Program-made: the position numbers and the translations under genes
Origin: Eimeria necatrix
Taxonomy: Eukaryota; Apicomplexa; Conoidasida; Eucoccidiorida; Eimeriidae
Direction: 5' to 3'
Length of the DNA: 64,000 nt
Assembly: GCF_000499385.1 (NCBI RefSeq)
Contig: NW_013651976.1
Coordinates: 25,746-89,745 of the forward strand
The notes under the pieces: model-generated
Seen by the model: the letters and a program-made list of their open reading frames with translations, nothing else
Told to the model about the DNA's origin: nothing
Databases searched by the model: none
Part shown: positions 12,501 to 27,500 of the stretch, one piece after another
How the letters are laid out: each line of letters begins with the position of its first letter
How positions within the stretch are numbered: position 1 is the stretch's first letter

Positions 12501-15500
12501 GGAGGGGACTATGGCAAGCGCGAGCTGTCCCCGGCTTTGCGCAACCGCCTGACGGAGGTGTACGTACCGGCCTTCAGCTTCCAGGCCCCAGACGCTGTGC
12601 TGCTGCTGCTGCAGCGCCTCCAGCACACGTGTGTCCGCGGCCTGTGTCTGCCGCATGCAGCAGCAGCAGCTGCGGGAACCAGCGAAAAAAAGACGGGGGA
12701 AGCGACTCAAATGCAGCAAGAAATCACATTGTTGTTGCAACAGCAGAAGCAGCAACAGCAACGAGAAGGCAGCGCCGAGGACTTGCCTCTCAACTTACTG
12801 GCTGCGCGCCTGCTGCTTGTGCTGCGGTGGGTGAGACAGTACATTAAGCAGCCGCTCTCCATTCGTGATGCATTTTGCTGGATTTGTTTTATCCACAGGT
12901 TTGTAGCTTCCAATCTGCGGCAACCAGCAGCAGCAGCAGCAGCACCTGCTCCAGCAGCTGTAGCAGCAGCTGCTGCTCGGTGGGCGGTGCAGGGTTTCAT
13001 ACATGGGGGGTGCCTGCTGCTGCTGGATGGCCTGGGTGTAGGGGCAGAGCTGCAGTTATCGCAGCAGCAGCTTCAGGAGTTGGCGGATGACTATGTAAAG
13101 GCTGAGATAGACCTCAGCAATGCGCATGCTCTGCATGCACCCCAGCAGCAGCAGCAGCAAGTGCAACAGCGGCTTCAGCTGCTCCAGAAACAGCTGCGGC
13201 AGCAGCTCGAGGAAGCTGTGACGCAGCCACAGAGAAGGCCACATCTAGGCATTTTGCTGCTTCTAAAAGCGCATGCTTGCCGCCTTTACCGCGAGCTTGG
13301 CCTCTCCAGATACAACGAACTGCCTCAGCAGCAGCAGCGACCCCAGCAGCACGATATGACAGGCCCTTTTTGGGAGACGACGTGTTCTTCATTTGATGAA
13401 GACGGGTTTGCATGGGTCTCTGCTGCTCTGACTGATGAGAAACTAAGTGGAAAAGAAGCAGAGGCGGCGCTGGAAGTGGGTCCTTTCAGCCTTGCCGCTT
13501 TCAAGCAGGTCCAGCAGCAGCAAAGCCTGCGGCAGCAGCAGCCGAACGAGGAGGGGCTCCCGGAAGTCGTGAAGTCGCCGTCCGTAAGGAAGTCTCTAGG
13601 AAGGCTGCTGCGTTGCTTGCTGCTAATCCAGCAGCAGCAGCAGCAGCAGCAACAGGGCAAGCTGGCGTCAGGACTAGGGGGCCTCGGCAGCAGCTCTGGG
13701 CGGCACGCGGTGCTGTTGGAGGGTCCCCCAGGGGCCGGCAAAACGTTTGTAGTGGGCCTTCTGGCGCGGCTGTGTGGACGTCGTCTTGTGCGAATCAATT
13801 TGAGTGAAGACACGGAGCTCGCGGACCTTTTAGGAGCTGTTGTCCCTAGCGCAGAAGTAGAAGAAAGCTACGAGGCTGAGGGCTCCCCAGAGGCCGCCAC
13901 GCAGCGACAGAAAAAGCCTCCTTTTGTGTAAGTCAGTGCATTCAGCAGCGGCTTAACCCACCTCCCCTGAGGGCAAGGTCTGTATTAGCTTTTTGTGTCC
14001 CACGTGTTCAACGCTAGCCGCCAGCAGCCTGAAAATTGAGATCAGCACTTTCATGCGTGCACACACGCGTGCATGCATGCGTGTCTGTTTTAATGAATTT
14101 TGCGTGGGGTGTGTGTGCACTCGCTGGGCAATGTTGGGGCTTCTTAGGTGGACTGACGGAGTGCTGACCCGCAACCTGCGTGCGGGCAATTGGATTTTGC
14201 TGGACGAGCTGAATTTGGCGCCGCAGCAGACGCTGGAGGGCCTTAACCCGCTGCTGGACCACAGGCGCTGTGTGTACTTGCCGACCCCAGAGGATCCTCT
14301 CAGTACCAAGAACAAAGACGCAGCAAACAAAGACGCAGCAGCAAAAGCTGGAGGGACAGAAGCAGCAGTAGCTGGAGGGGAAGCAAACAAGGGAGCTGCT
14401 GTCTATGCACCTCCAGGGTTTGTTCTCTTCGCCACGCAGAACCCTCACGCGACAACAGCAGCTGCTGGCGTTCAGACAACAAGACGCACAAGTGCAAATA
14501 ACAAATGCGTTATGGAAGACGATGAGGAAGAGACTGTTGCAGATTTGCTGCGTCTCCTTGGACTGCCGGAGAGCCTCGAGGGCACAGCCTTTAAACGGCA
14601 CAGCAGCAGCAGCGGCAGCAGCAGCAGTGGCGGCAGCAGCAGACCCTGCAGCAAAGCTGTGGAAGGCAGGAAAGGCCTTCCTCAGTCCCTTTTAAATCGC
14701 TTTTGTAGAGTGCGCGTCGATGAAATGCTCGAGTCGGACATGATCGCCATCGCCCACAAGCTCCTAACCTGTCTGCAGAGCAAACAGGAGCAGCAGGAAG
14801 AGCGGCAGCAACAGCAGGGACAGCAACAGCTTCGGCAGAAGCAACGGGAGGAACAGCAGCAGCTTCCAAAAGAAGGGACGCGTGAATCGGCTCTGGCTCT
14901 TGCTAAGGAGCCCCAGCTGGGGCTGCTGCTAAGTGCATGCTTTGTCCGCTGTGTTCGTTTGTTGGGGCAGCTGGCCTTAGAAAGACCTTTTCAGGGCCTG
15001 GGCGATACCGTCTTCAACTTGAGAGACGTCATGCGGGTTGTCAGGCTTTTCGCAAACAAAGTAAATTGTGCTGCTGCTGCTGGTGTTGCTGTGGGTGCTG
15101 CTGCTGTTGCTGCCGCTCTTGCACGGTACAGGTGGCCTGTGTATTGAAATTCCAAAATGCTAGTTAGGGGTTTGGCAGCTCAGAGACTCATGGGGTAGGA
15201 AATACAGCGGCTCAAGAAGGCTAGAATGGAGTTTAAAGGGAAATGGACATGGATTTGCTAAGACAACTAAATTAAATCGGTAGCCTGTGGGCATTTGTGT
15301 AAACTTGCTGTTGATGTGCATGCGCTCAGCTGCCCTCAGCAGACCCGCGGTCTGCTGCGGCTGTGGCGTTGCTCTCGCGATTGAGGATTTCAGACGATGT
15401 GCAAGCAGCGGCTTCTGTGCTGCTGCTCTGCTTCCCGCCGCGGCTGATGGAGCTGCTGCAGGCGCGCAGGCAGCAGCAGCAGCAACAGCAACAGGAGGAG

Positions 15501-18500
15501 TTCCTCGTAGACGCTGTTGCTGCGCTGCTGTGCCCAGCAGTGGCGCCCGTAGCCGTGCTGCGCTCAGTGCAGCCGCAGCTGCTGACAGCCAGCAACAAGC
15601 TTTCGCTTCTGGCCGGAGGGCAGCAGCCTCTTGATTTATTCGTAAGGGGTGCAACTGTTTCTCTAGGAAACATGGTGCTGACTCAGCTCTCCCAGCCTGC
15701 TGAAGGTCCGCAGCAGCAGCAGCAGCACCCGAAGCAGCACAAGTTGGCCAGCGGATTGCTGCTGCACTCACAAAGGTCCTGCATGTCAGCAGTGGCAGCA
15801 GCCTTGGCAGCAAACTTTCCAGTGCTGCTGACTGGAGAGAGAGGCGGAGGTAGGAGCTTGTGTCTTTGTGCCTGCCTGCTGGCTAGCCCCCTTTTTTTTG
15901 CTTTTGCCTCTATTTCGTCCCTTGGTTCTTCTCTTTGCGTTTGACTCCGCCTGTGCGCCTGCGTTTATCCCTGCAGCAATTTTTGTTTTTGAGTCTGTCT
16001 TCTCGCTGTTTCTCTGTGCGCGACTGAGTCTTAGCATTCTGCTGCTGCTGTCGACATCCCCGCCGCGTCTTCTATTGCTTCCTTGCGCATGCTTTGCTTG
16101 CTTTTGTCTTTGTTTGTGCCTCAGGGAAAAGCAGCATTGTGCGGTGGCTGGCTGCAGCATGGGGCTCTGAGCTGTGCGAGGTGCAGCTGGCGCCCTCAGT
16201 AGACACTTCAGACTTGCTTGGAGTGTACAGACAGATACAGCCGAAACACAGACTTCTTCAGGCAGCTCGAGCAGCAGACGAAGTTGCAGAGGCGCTTCAA
16301 CGACAGCTATGCCGAAGCACGGTATCGACACGAATGCAGCAGCAGCAGCAACAACAGGGGCAGAAGCAGCAGTGGAGGAATGGCATTGGTGGGGATCCGG
16401 CGAAGCAACTTGGAGACCTTCGAGCCTTTGCTGCTGCTGCAAAGGAGAAACTGGTGGAGGCAGTGGACGCAGAGGCTGCTGCCTGTGCCACAGCGGACGG
16501 GCCAAGAGCAGCTCCTGAAGCGCAGCAGCAGCAGCAACTGCAACAACGGCTTGCTGAGGAGACTGCAGCACTGCTGAATGCGTGCGAAAAGGCTGCGACT
16601 ACTCTCTGCAGTGGACTGTCTGGTGACATAGATGGCAACTCACCATCAACAGCAACGATAGCAGACTTTGCTGCTGTACAGCGGCGTCGCCAGCAGCGAG
16701 CTTGGCGGCTTCTCTTCCAGGGCTGCACTCTCGCCGGCCTGACGCGCTTTTTGGAATCGGTTTCATCATCCTCTGCTGCAGCAGCTGCTGCTGCTGCTGC
16801 ATGTTGCCAAGAAGAAATGAGTCAGTTTGAGTGGGTGGACAGCGCTCTGGTTGCTGCTGTTCGTAAGGGGCAGTGGCTGCTGCTGCGAGATGCCCACCTG
16901 TGCAATGCTTCTGTCCTGGACAGGCTCAATGCGCTGCTAGAGGACGGGGGGTCCCTTCTGTTGACTGAAGGTGGAGCTCCAAGAGAAGTCAAAAGGCACC
17001 CCAACTTCCGCATTCTACTGACAGCAGAGGCAGCCAACACGCATCTCCTATCTGCAGCACTGAGAAACAGGTGCTGCGAGATCTACGTGCATCCCCCAGG
17101 CACACCAGCAGCAGGAGCTTCTGCTGCTGTGGCTGCAGAGCAGCAATCCCGAGCTGCGGCCGCGGCCACAGCAAAAAACAGTGGAGCAAAAGATAGACCA
17201 GGGGCGGCGACAGAGTTGAGCGCAACAGAAGTGCCAGAGGCACGGCAGCCGCTGCTTCTCCAGGGGCTGACTGAGCAACTTTTGCAGAACCTTGCAGCTC
17301 TTCTGAAGGGCTGCGGGGCTCCAAAAGCAGCAGAATCAAGTGAAAATAGTGCCCTTGAGTTGCTGCTTTCTCGATGGTCCTACTCATTATTTGCTGCTGA
17401 CTCAGAGCTAACTGCAGATGGAGGGGAGGATACAGAGGTTACAAAAGCTGCTGCAACTCTGCAGGTCGCAGGAGCGTTTGTGGCGTTTTGTCTCAACAGC
17501 GCGCAACTTCTTGCCAGCACCGGCGTGAGCAGCACTGAGAGTACTTACAGCAGCAGCATTTGCAACCCGAGGCTCTGTCCGCTTCTGCTGCAGGACAGCT
17601 ATCGTCTTCTTTTGGCAGGAGATGCAGGATATCTTTCCCCGGCTGCTGCAGAAGTGATGGCGCTGCAGCACACAGCAATGCAGCTGCTGCTGCAGCTGCT
17701 TGGTGACGAAGCCGCACTGTCGCTTTTTGCACATCATCTCCAGAGCTTTTTGTCTGATAATCCGCAACACCACCAAGCCGATGTGGAGAACCAGCAGCAG
17801 CAGGAGCTGAAGCAGCGACTGCAGCAGCAAGTTGTCAAGGACCTGCAGAGCCTCAAAGACACTTTGGGGGTTGATGCTATTGCTGTTGGATTTGCAGGGC
17901 TGCAGCGCCTCGCACGCGGAGTCGCAGCAAAGAGCGGCAAAGATGCAACAGCAGCAGCGGCAGCAAGCTGGAGATGCCTGCAAGGATGGGGCAGCGCCTA
18001 CGCTGCCTCCCAAGCCCAAACTGCTTCTAATAGAAAGCCTGAAGCAGCACCAGCAGCAGCAGCCGCACCGCTAGAGTCAGAGCGGCGCCGTGAAATATGC
18101 TTAGACCATCTTTTTCAGTGCTTCCTGTGGCAGTACACGGCAGCTCTCGACTCGTCAGCCACCTGGCGGCTGCTGCTGCTGCACATGCTTGCCGCATGCT
18201 GCTGCTGCTGTTCGCCTTCTGCATCTGAGGAAGCAGTCCAATCATCATGCGCAATTCAGGAGAAAAAACACCACAGCAGCAGAAGCGGACGCAAGGGGCT
18301 GCTGCAGAGCAGCGACTGGGAGGTCCTGCGCGGGGCTGTAGAGCGACACCTGCTGCACCAGAAGTGCAGCGGCCACAGCTGCAGCAGCATTGGCGGTGCA
18401 ATATTATGGGCATCCGTTGCATGCGAAGTTTCTTTCGTGGAGAGTGTGTTTGCTGTTTGCGCTGAGAAAGCCGATGAAGGGCTGCCGCTGCTGGCTGCTG

Positions 18501-21500
18501 CTCTGCGTCTCTTTTTGTGGGGAGCAACTGACGACAAGGATCTCTTGCATCGTGTGCAAGTACTTGAGCAGATGCAGAAGCAACAGCAGCGGGGCGGCCC
18601 TGCTGCGCAGTATCTTGAAGCTGCATGTAGCGCCTTGCGTGACGTTGCAGAGGAGCCTATTCTTCTGCCTGCAGCGGCTGCAGACGCAGCAGCAGCAGAA
18701 GCAGCAGAAACATGTGGTAGTGCTGTTGCCCATCTCCATGGTCAGTCTCTGCTATATGCAGCAGGGCGCCTGCTAGAAACAAACTGGGCCCCTACCCGGT
18801 CTAAGCGGCTCCCCACAAAGGACAGTAGTGATGTGCAAGAGCAGCAACGGCAGCAGCTGCGCCATTTATTGCTCCAGAATCTCATATATTTGCAGCGCGT
18901 GGAGTGCATGGCTATGCTGCTGCCTCAGCGGTTGCTGCTGCTGAATACGCAAGCGAGTAACAGCACGGCTGCGGCAAGGAAGTGCCCTTGCTGCAGTTTG
19001 AAAGGGCTGGAGGCTTCTTGGTGTCTTTTATTTGCATGCATCAGCTCGGCAGATCAGGAGGAGGCGTTGATGCAACCTGAAGAAGCCAACGCAACTGCTG
19101 CAGAGGTAATGCGCCATCTGTTTGACGGCCTTAGGCAACTGGCAAGCCCCACTTTGACAGCAGCAGCCGGCGTGCTGCGTGCGCGGCTGGCCACTGCAGC
19201 AGAACCTGCTGCTGCTGCTGCTGAGGCTCTGTTTAATGGGCTAAAGGAACAGTGCAGGCATCTTGCGCGCTGTTTCAGCGCCTGGGTGGCTCTTCTCCAG
19301 TTATTGTCCCTTCCGCTCTGTGGGCGGTGCCAGCACATAGGCGAAGCAACGCCGCACAGCACCAGCAGCAGTAACAGCAGCGATAGCAGGAAATGGAGAC
19401 CGCTGCCTGGGACTCGCGATAAGATGCGGAAGCTGCTGGAGGCTCTTGGAGCGTCAGTGTCTCTCCGGATTGATATGTTCGTAGAGAGCCTGCATGCATT
19501 TGTAGCGTCAAGTGACTCTGCAACTTCCGCAATTAGATATCTCAGGGGACACGAGGACTTAAAGTCAGCTGCGACCGCTGAAGCAACAGCAGAGTTTGTT
19601 GCTGCTGAACTTATTTCGCCTTTACAGCTTATGCAGGGAAAATTCACTTGTGCAAGCGGCTCCATAGGCCTGCCGGTTTTGGCAGAGGAAGCAGAAAATG
19701 ATTTGCTCCAGCCGTTTGAGAAACAGCCGCAGCATCTTTCACTGCAACAGCAACGCCCCGTAAAGCTGCGAGCAGCAGGTGGGCTGTGGGGCACAGAGTT
19801 GCAAGGTGCTGCTTGGCCCTGCAGCAGGTGGAAGTGTTTGGTGCCTGTCCAGCTGGGGCAGCACGAGGCCCGAACTGTTCAAGGTTGGCTGCTGCGCGAG
19901 TTGCTCAATGCAGCAGTTCTTCGCATTTCTTTATCTGTGGATTCCGCAACAGCAGCGGCAGAAGCAGCAGGCCTAGCAGCAGCAGAAGCAGCTGGTTCGA
20001 CAAATCAGACTATGTCCTTGATAAGCGCAGAGCAGCAAGGAGCTTTGCTGTTTCGCCGGTTTGCATGCACAGCCCCGTCTTTAGGTCTAGCTGTCGACTT
20101 GCTGCTGCACACAGGAAGCCCTTCAGAGGGTAGCATCGTTCAGTACGCCTCTGAACAAGAACAGCAGCAGCAGCAGCAGCGGCTGCCACAGCCGCGTGCG
20201 CTCCTGCTGCATGCGTCTGCGCTGCATGCGCTGTTGCTGAGCAGCTGCTTACTGCGGGCCGAAGGCCGTACAGAGGCAGCGGAGCGACTAGAGACTCGTG
20301 TGTGCGATACGCTGTTACCTTCGTACGAGCCAAAGACAGGAGTGACTGCTGCTGCTGCTGCTGCTTCGTCTTTGCTGGTGAGCAAGAGGCAACGCAGAGC
20401 CGCAGCTCTGCGTGCAGCTGCTGCTGCATTGGGGCTGCTTGACAGCCAACATCAGCACTGGGTTTGTCTTAGCAGCACGTCCATGGTCTCAGTCAGTTTG
20501 CTGCAGGCGCAGTTAGCAGCTGCTGGTGCAGTTCTGCTGGGGGTGCAGCAAGCAGGGGAGTTGCTGCTTCTGCATCTATGTATGTACTCAAACGTTCATG
20601 GTAATGATGCTTCTGTTGCTGCTGAGCTTCCAAACCATGTTGCTGCTGCAGCGCTGGGCTCGGCACTGCAAAAAGCTGTGCAGATGCAGCTGCAGCAACA
20701 GCAGCAGGAGCTGCTGCCTGTTTTTTCTGTTCCCGCTGCGGCCATCTCGGCTCTACATTTTGGAGATGCGTCAAGTGCATGCAGCAACTCTTCTATGGCA
20801 GTGCCGGTGCCTCCGTCTCTTCTGGAAGCACCCGCCGTTTTCACAACCAGCGTCTGGGAGCAGCAGCAGCAGCAGCGAGTGCCTGCGAAGCAGCAGTTCG
20901 GTGGAAGCATGTATCAGCATGCAGCTCACGTTGTTGCATGCGCCGCCGTAGAGGTTCTGTCTTTGATGTGGCGGACGGAATTGGACATACAGTGCAACGA
21001 TGCATTCGGCCTGAGACGTGTGCTGCACCTGCAGCAGCAGCTTCAAGATCTGCGTCCAGCTGGGAAAGATGCAAAAACTGGGCTAGATGCAGCAGCACTA
21101 GCGACAGGTGCAGGTTTAGAACATTCCGTGGCTTTGCTGCAGCCGCAGGCCTTGGGTCGTCTTGCAGAAGTAGCCGGCGGAATGCGGGGTGCAGCCGCAG
21201 CAGCAGCAGATGCCCATCGCGCTGCCTCAGGACCCCTGCTGCGGAGCAGGCATCTGCGAGCGGGTCTTCTTGAGACAATGGCTGGGGAGAGCGCTTGCAC
21301 GTGCACTGCACGAATTGTTCTTGAAATACAAGAGCACGCGACTGTCTCTTCAGCAGCAGGTTGTTTCCTGGTGCTGCAGCGGCTGCGGCGGCAGCTGCAG
21401 CGCAGAGACAGGCACAGCAGAGGCGCAGGCAGGCTACTGTCGGTAGGTGCCTCAAAGGAGACATTGGAAGAATTGGACAAGAAAGAGCTCGCACTGGATA

Positions 21501-24500
21501 TGAGCAAGGATTACCCTGCAGCAGCTACAGCAGCTGCTGCTGCACAGTGGGCAGCAGTGTTCGGTTTCGCTGCAGCGCTTTGGTCATTCTGTTCCTGCTT
21601 TAGCAGCAGCGGAGACGCTGGGGAAAGAAACTGGAAAAAACTGTCTAGGGAGGGAAAACAGGCACCTGAGGACAGCAGCAGAGATAGTGAAGAGACAAAA
21701 GCTGTTTTGCATGCAATTAGAGAAGCTTGGTGTGGACTTGCGGGGTTGCTGAGGGGTGGGGCTGCTGCGGATGTTTCAGCAGCAGCAGCATGCTCGACAG
21801 CCGCTGCAGCAAAGCTGCGCGCAGCCGTGAAGCGTATGAATGATAGAGTGGAGACTGCAGCAGAGGGACCATCATCTGCTGTTGCCGCTGCTGAGCAAAG
21901 TGAAGGAGCAACAAGAGCGCGCAGCTTGGATCCCGGTCGAAGCGCACTTGCCTCTCTGCTGCTTCTTGTGCAGCTGCTAGAGGACTGCGCAGCAGCAAAA
22001 GACCCCTTGGTGCTGCTGCAGGGCAGCGGTGGCAAACGACGGCGGGGCCTGCTGCTGCTGGTGCTTGGCAGGTGGGCAGTGCTCACTGCAGCAGCAACAG
22101 CTGCAGACCTTCTGCAGCAACGACGGGACGTTATCGCGTGGCGCAGCGCTGTTGAGACAGAATCTGAAAACTATGAGCTGGAGGTAAGATAACATAAGAT
22201 AGCCGTGTGTTATCTCAGATTCTCATGAGCATTGGCCACAGTGAATGATTCTGTTCAAAAAATATTGCTATTTGTCTTAATCTCGCTGCTGCCTTTGGTG
22301 CCACTGCGGCTTCCGTGTACCGCAGAGAGAGGCGCTGCTGCTGCGGGCCGCGGCACTGGATGGCACCGTCGGCTTGCCCTTGGGAATAGGGGGAAGTACA
22401 TCTGTTTCTGCAGCTCTTGCTGCTGAGGCGGAGACGCATGCTGCTGCGCTTCGGCAGCTGCTGCAGCAGTCTAGCAATGCAGATAGTTTGCTGCAGCAAA
22501 TATCGCGCTTGCTGCCCGTCCATGCTTCAGACATTCCAGCAGACGTCGCCCGTCGCCTGACATCACAGCTGCTGCCGTCAGCAGCAGCAGCAACAGCAGA
22601 CACAGAAGCAGTAGGAAAGGACAAAACAGCTGCTGCGCAGCAGCAGGTGCTGGAGCGCATTAGCCGCAAGTGTGTTGTGGAAGCGCCACCCGAGGTGGCA
22701 CTAGCCAGCTGGCTCGAGGACCTTCTTGAATTTGTGCGAAGCACGCTGGATGCAAAAATGTGCGTTTGCAGACGCGTGAAACTCGCAGCAGCAGCAGCAC
22801 GGGAAAGAATTGCATAAGTGATGCAGCAACAGCAGCAGCAGCAGCAGCAGCAGCACTTGCTGTGAAAGGGGTTAGCTTCCAGGCGTGTGGCTCATGCCAG
22901 CGTTGCCTCCCCATTCGTCTTCCAATATTTTGCGTGTCTGTCTTTGCCTTGTGTTGCAGCTTGATCTCCCTGCTGCCTGAGTTGGAGCCGCTGCTGCGTG
23001 AGGAAGACTGCGCCGGGGCAAGTGGCAGGGCCCCAGTGTCTTCTGCTGCATCGGCTTTAAGGACAGCAGCAGAAGCAGCTGCTGCGTGCAGCAGCAGACT
23101 CGCTGCATCACACCCCTTCCTCGTTGCTCCTGCTGTTCGAACAGCAACGACGGGTCTCTGGGCAGTTGCAAAGGGCTTTTTAGACACTGCAGCGGCTACA
23201 GAGGAGCTACCCCCGCCACAGCATACAGAGCAACAACAGCTAAAAGCGCGGCAACAGTTGCTGCCGACGCCTTCTGTGGCTGTGCTGCTACAGCGAACAG
23301 CCGCGTTTCCAGCTGTGCCTTTTGCTGCGATGACGGCGGCCAGTGTCAGTGAGGGGACGAGCGTACTGCAACCGCTGCAGCGAGCTCAGTGGCTTCTTTT
23401 GTGGTTGTGTGCCGAAGCAGCAGGAGCTGCAGCAGGAGCTGCAGGAGAAGTTGCAGCGGGAGCTGCAGCAGGAGCCACGAAGAAATCCGTAGAAACAACA
23501 GCAAACACCAGTAATAATTTCTCATTGTGCTTCGCTGGTGCACGCGGGTCTCTGGCGCTGTTGCTGCAAGAGATATCACAGCGGCACTTGGCCTGGAGGC
23601 GGCAGCAGGAGATCGCCGCAGATGAAACAGCCACGCTGCTGCAGCGCCTTGAGGGCCTCGTGGTTGACCGTGCAGCAGCAGCAGCAGCGGGTAAGAGTAG
23701 AGGCGATGCAGAGGCGGCCAAGGAGCTTTTCCCCTGCAGTGCAGAATGGAGGAAAAATGAGCAGCAGCAAGACCAGCTAGAGCTGCAGCAAGAGGAAACG
23801 GACCAAGATCGCACGCAGTACACATCATGGTGTAGTCAGAACGTCGCTAACAGAGAAGAAGAAGAAAGTCTAAGGGAGAAGCAGCAGCAGCAGCTCGCGC
23901 TACAGCAGCTGGAGGGCCTTACCGAGGCGGACCTGCTGCATCTGTGGGGCCGCGCCGTTGATACAGCCTTTGCCTGGAGCAGCAGCAGCAGCGGCCCACG
24001 AGAAGTCGACGGCGAGCTTGCAGCAACAACAGCATACCGCGAGGCACTGACTGTGGGTTGTGCTTTGTTTCGGATTTGCCCCCAGTGACTCAATTTGAAT
24101 TGAGCTCTGCACAAGTCAAATTGTGTCACCATTAGACATTCGAGAAAAGACTGTGGTGTACGTACAGTGGAGCTGCTGCGCAACCGTAATGTCTCAGTAT
24201 GATGCCGTTGTGTCTTTTCAGGGCTCGTTCTGCACTTTGCTGCATTTGTACAATGCGGGGACAGCCGCAGTTCCCGCAGGAGGCCCCGAAGCTGCTACGA
24301 AAACGGGCGAAGTGGTGGCGCTCCCGGAGCTGGATGGGCCCTGCGCGCCTTACATGCATGCGCTTTTGTCGCAAACTGCTGCGTACATCATAGGTGCCTC
24401 GCCACGTCAGCAGCAGCAGCAGGAGCAGCAGCTGAAGCAGCTGCTGCTGCAGGATGAAGAGGCAACATCGGAAAGGCAGCAGCAGAGTGAAGACCCAGAG

Positions 24501-27500
24501 GCTTCCGAGAAGGGCGAAGAGGCGGATGACGTCGAGCAGCAGCTGCAACAGGAAAGGCTACAGCAGCAACGGGAGCGCGCCCGCAAAATGCGCTTCGCGC
24601 AGTTGTGCCGCAGCATTACATCGGCAAGTGGCAGCAGCAGCAAGAGCGGGAGCAGTTCGGCTGCAGCAAGCTCGTTTTATGCTCGCGGGAACCCTGTGCT
24701 GCTGCAGCCTATGAGTCGTGCTGTGCAGCAGTTCCAGGAAGCTTCTGTAGCTTTCACTGCAGTAGTAGAAGACCACCCTGTTTTGCAGGGGCTGCTGCTG
24801 ATATCGCAGCGGGTTGCTTCTCTCAGCCTCCTAAACACTTCTCCAGCCGACGCCCTGGCGGCCCTGGAGGGCCTCCTAGACAGAGCCACAGCCTGGCAGA
24901 AGGCCATAGACAGGCACCACTTGGCCCACCTCATAGCTGTGCATCTGCGGCTGCCTGTTACTGATGAGGCGGCGACGGAGCCGCTGCAGGAAGCGCCGCA
25001 GGAGGGAGTCGCGGGGGATGGTTCGAAATGTGAGGCCCAGAGCGAGGGGCAGAACAGCAAAGAACTTTCAAGCGCCCGTGCGGCTTTCCAGCAACAGCAG
25101 CGGGCAGCAATGCAAGCAGCAGAAGAGCTGCTGCGGCGTTTTGACCTTGCAGTGCTTGCTGTGGAGAGACAGGTGCTGCTGCTGCGTCGCCGTCAGCTGC
25201 TGGAGTGGCGCTTCTTGAGGGAATTCAGGGAACAGCGCATGCAGCAGCAGAGTCTCCACTTCGCGCCCTTCTTGTGGAGCTTGCTGCCAGATGGTGGGGA
25301 CCCTGCTCAGCCACCTCGCGAGGCTCAAGCAGCAGCAGCAGCAAAAGCTGCCGCTGCTTTTGCTGCAGGTGCAGTCCCTGGGGGAGACCCAGGCTCACAG
25401 AGTCTGGCTGGTGCTGTCATGCTGCAGCTGATCCACAGCGCTCCCACAGCTGTTACAGATGTGCTAGTACAATTTTTGCGGACTTCTCCTTTGGGGCAGT
25501 TTGAGGGACGGCTGCGATGCCTCGAAGCGGCTAGTTTTTCCAGGCGCTTGCTGCAGCATGAGCAGCAGCAGCAGCAGCGGCAAGCGGCCACTACTGGTTC
25601 GGGATCCTTGAGCAAAATGGGAGAGGCAGACGCGCTGCAGGGTGAAGCTGCCTGTAGAGAGTCATGTGGAGCAGAGGTGGTGACTATCGCTATGGCTGCT
25701 GTTGCGAGGTTTGCTGTTGCTTCGGGGTGGCGGCGCGCAGTGCAGCAGCAGCTGCAGGAGGGCCGGAAGGAGATGGATACTGCAATGAGCACGTTGGCAT
25801 CTCTTGCGCGCTGGGACATTTCCAACAGAGCCACAATGAAAGAGTCCGTCATTCATAGTCTGCTGCTGCTATGCGTTTTGCTGTTTTGCTGCTGCTGCAC
25901 GGAATCCAACAATGTAGCCCAATACGGGCGGGTAAAGGAAGTGGTTTGGGACAGCCAAGTGCATGCACAAGTGCCTAGGGCAATTGTTTAGTCTTTGAAG
26001 CTTCTGTATGCTTTTCTGTTATGCTGCTGAAACTCCTGCTGCATTCAGATCCGTCCATAGGACTCACGTCCAGCTTGCCAAACACATTCGCAACTTTGAC
26101 GGCTGCCTACAACAATTGATGCAGGCAGCCACAGGACCCTCTCAAGCCCGTTTGCAGCAGCAGCTCGTTGCTGCTGTGCTGTCCTTGCCTCTAGAGTCAC
26201 CCTTGACTGCTGCGCGGCTGGCAGCAGAGAAGAAGGCAGGTCTTCCAAACAAAAGCAGCGCGCATTCTGCTTCTGCACCAGCAGCAGTGTCATCAGCAGC
26301 AGCAGAGGGAGCACCAGCAGCCGCAGCAGCAGCAGAAGTTGTGCAGGTGTTCTTAAAGAGCTGTTTGGGTCTGACTGATACGGATGCTGTGGAGGCAGCG
26401 CCGGTGCGAGACCTGCATGCATTCAGCAGCGAATCGACAAGTGCAGCAGAAGTAGCGCTTGACGTGCAAGCCTTCTGCCAGGAGTTTGCTGCTGCCATAA
26501 AGGAGGCCCATGCAGCATCTGCAGCAGCAGCAGCCTCGGAGCAGCAAGAGGAAGAAGGCCATCCCCAGTGTGGAGCTGCAGCAGCAACCTCACCAAAACC
26601 AATAAAGATCACACGACAGCAAATGCTTAGACAATTTGCATACTTCCGGTCGATGCTGCGCAACGACCTTAAGTTACCATGTCTTTCAATGTGCGGGAAC
26701 GCACAAGGCCTCTTTGCTGCAGCCCTGAACGACGACAGCGGCCTGCCGGGGCCCCTGGCTGCCCCCCATCCGCTGCAGCACGCAGCTTCTCTGCAGCAAC
26801 ACGACACGGCGGCCCGGGCATCAGCAACACTAAAACGCGTGAAAGGGGGCGAGGGAGGCATGGCTAGCTGGTTAGCGAAAGCCCAAACAGCAGCGGGCAC
26901 TCCGAAATCTGTCGGAGACCTCCTAGGCGACACATGGTCATCTGCTGCTCAGCAGTGGTATTTGATGCTGCAGATGCTGCTGCAGTGTCAGGAGCATTCT
27001 TCACCACACAAGGACGTGGCAGCTTACCGTGACGGCTTATTGGGTTTTGCTGCTGCGCTGCTGCTGCATGCGCTGCAACAGCGGAGACGCTGCTGGCAGG
27101 CCGCGGCAGAGTTTCAGGAGCTGGCGGATGCTGCCGCTGTCTCATTGGCGGCTCCTTCTGTCTCAGTCCCTGCTGATGCAGCTGCTGCTCTACTGGACGC
27201 AGCAGAGACGCTGAAGGAGGGTCTAAGACAGGCCCGCGCAGTGCTGCCAACTGTGCACGAAGCAGCCGTGCAGAATGACGCGCTTGAAATTGCCTTCGCC
27301 GTTCGCGACGCGTCTGCATCTACTTCGGGCATTTGTGGGGCTGCTACAGGTGCCCTCGGAGTTCCTGGTGAAGCTGGTGCTGCTGCAGCTTCAGCGGATG
27401 CTGCTGCAACAGTGGAAGCAGACGAGAAGCGGACACTGCTGCATGACGTGGAGCATATACGCAGGGCGAGAAACGTAGTGACCAAGGCACTGCAGGAGTT

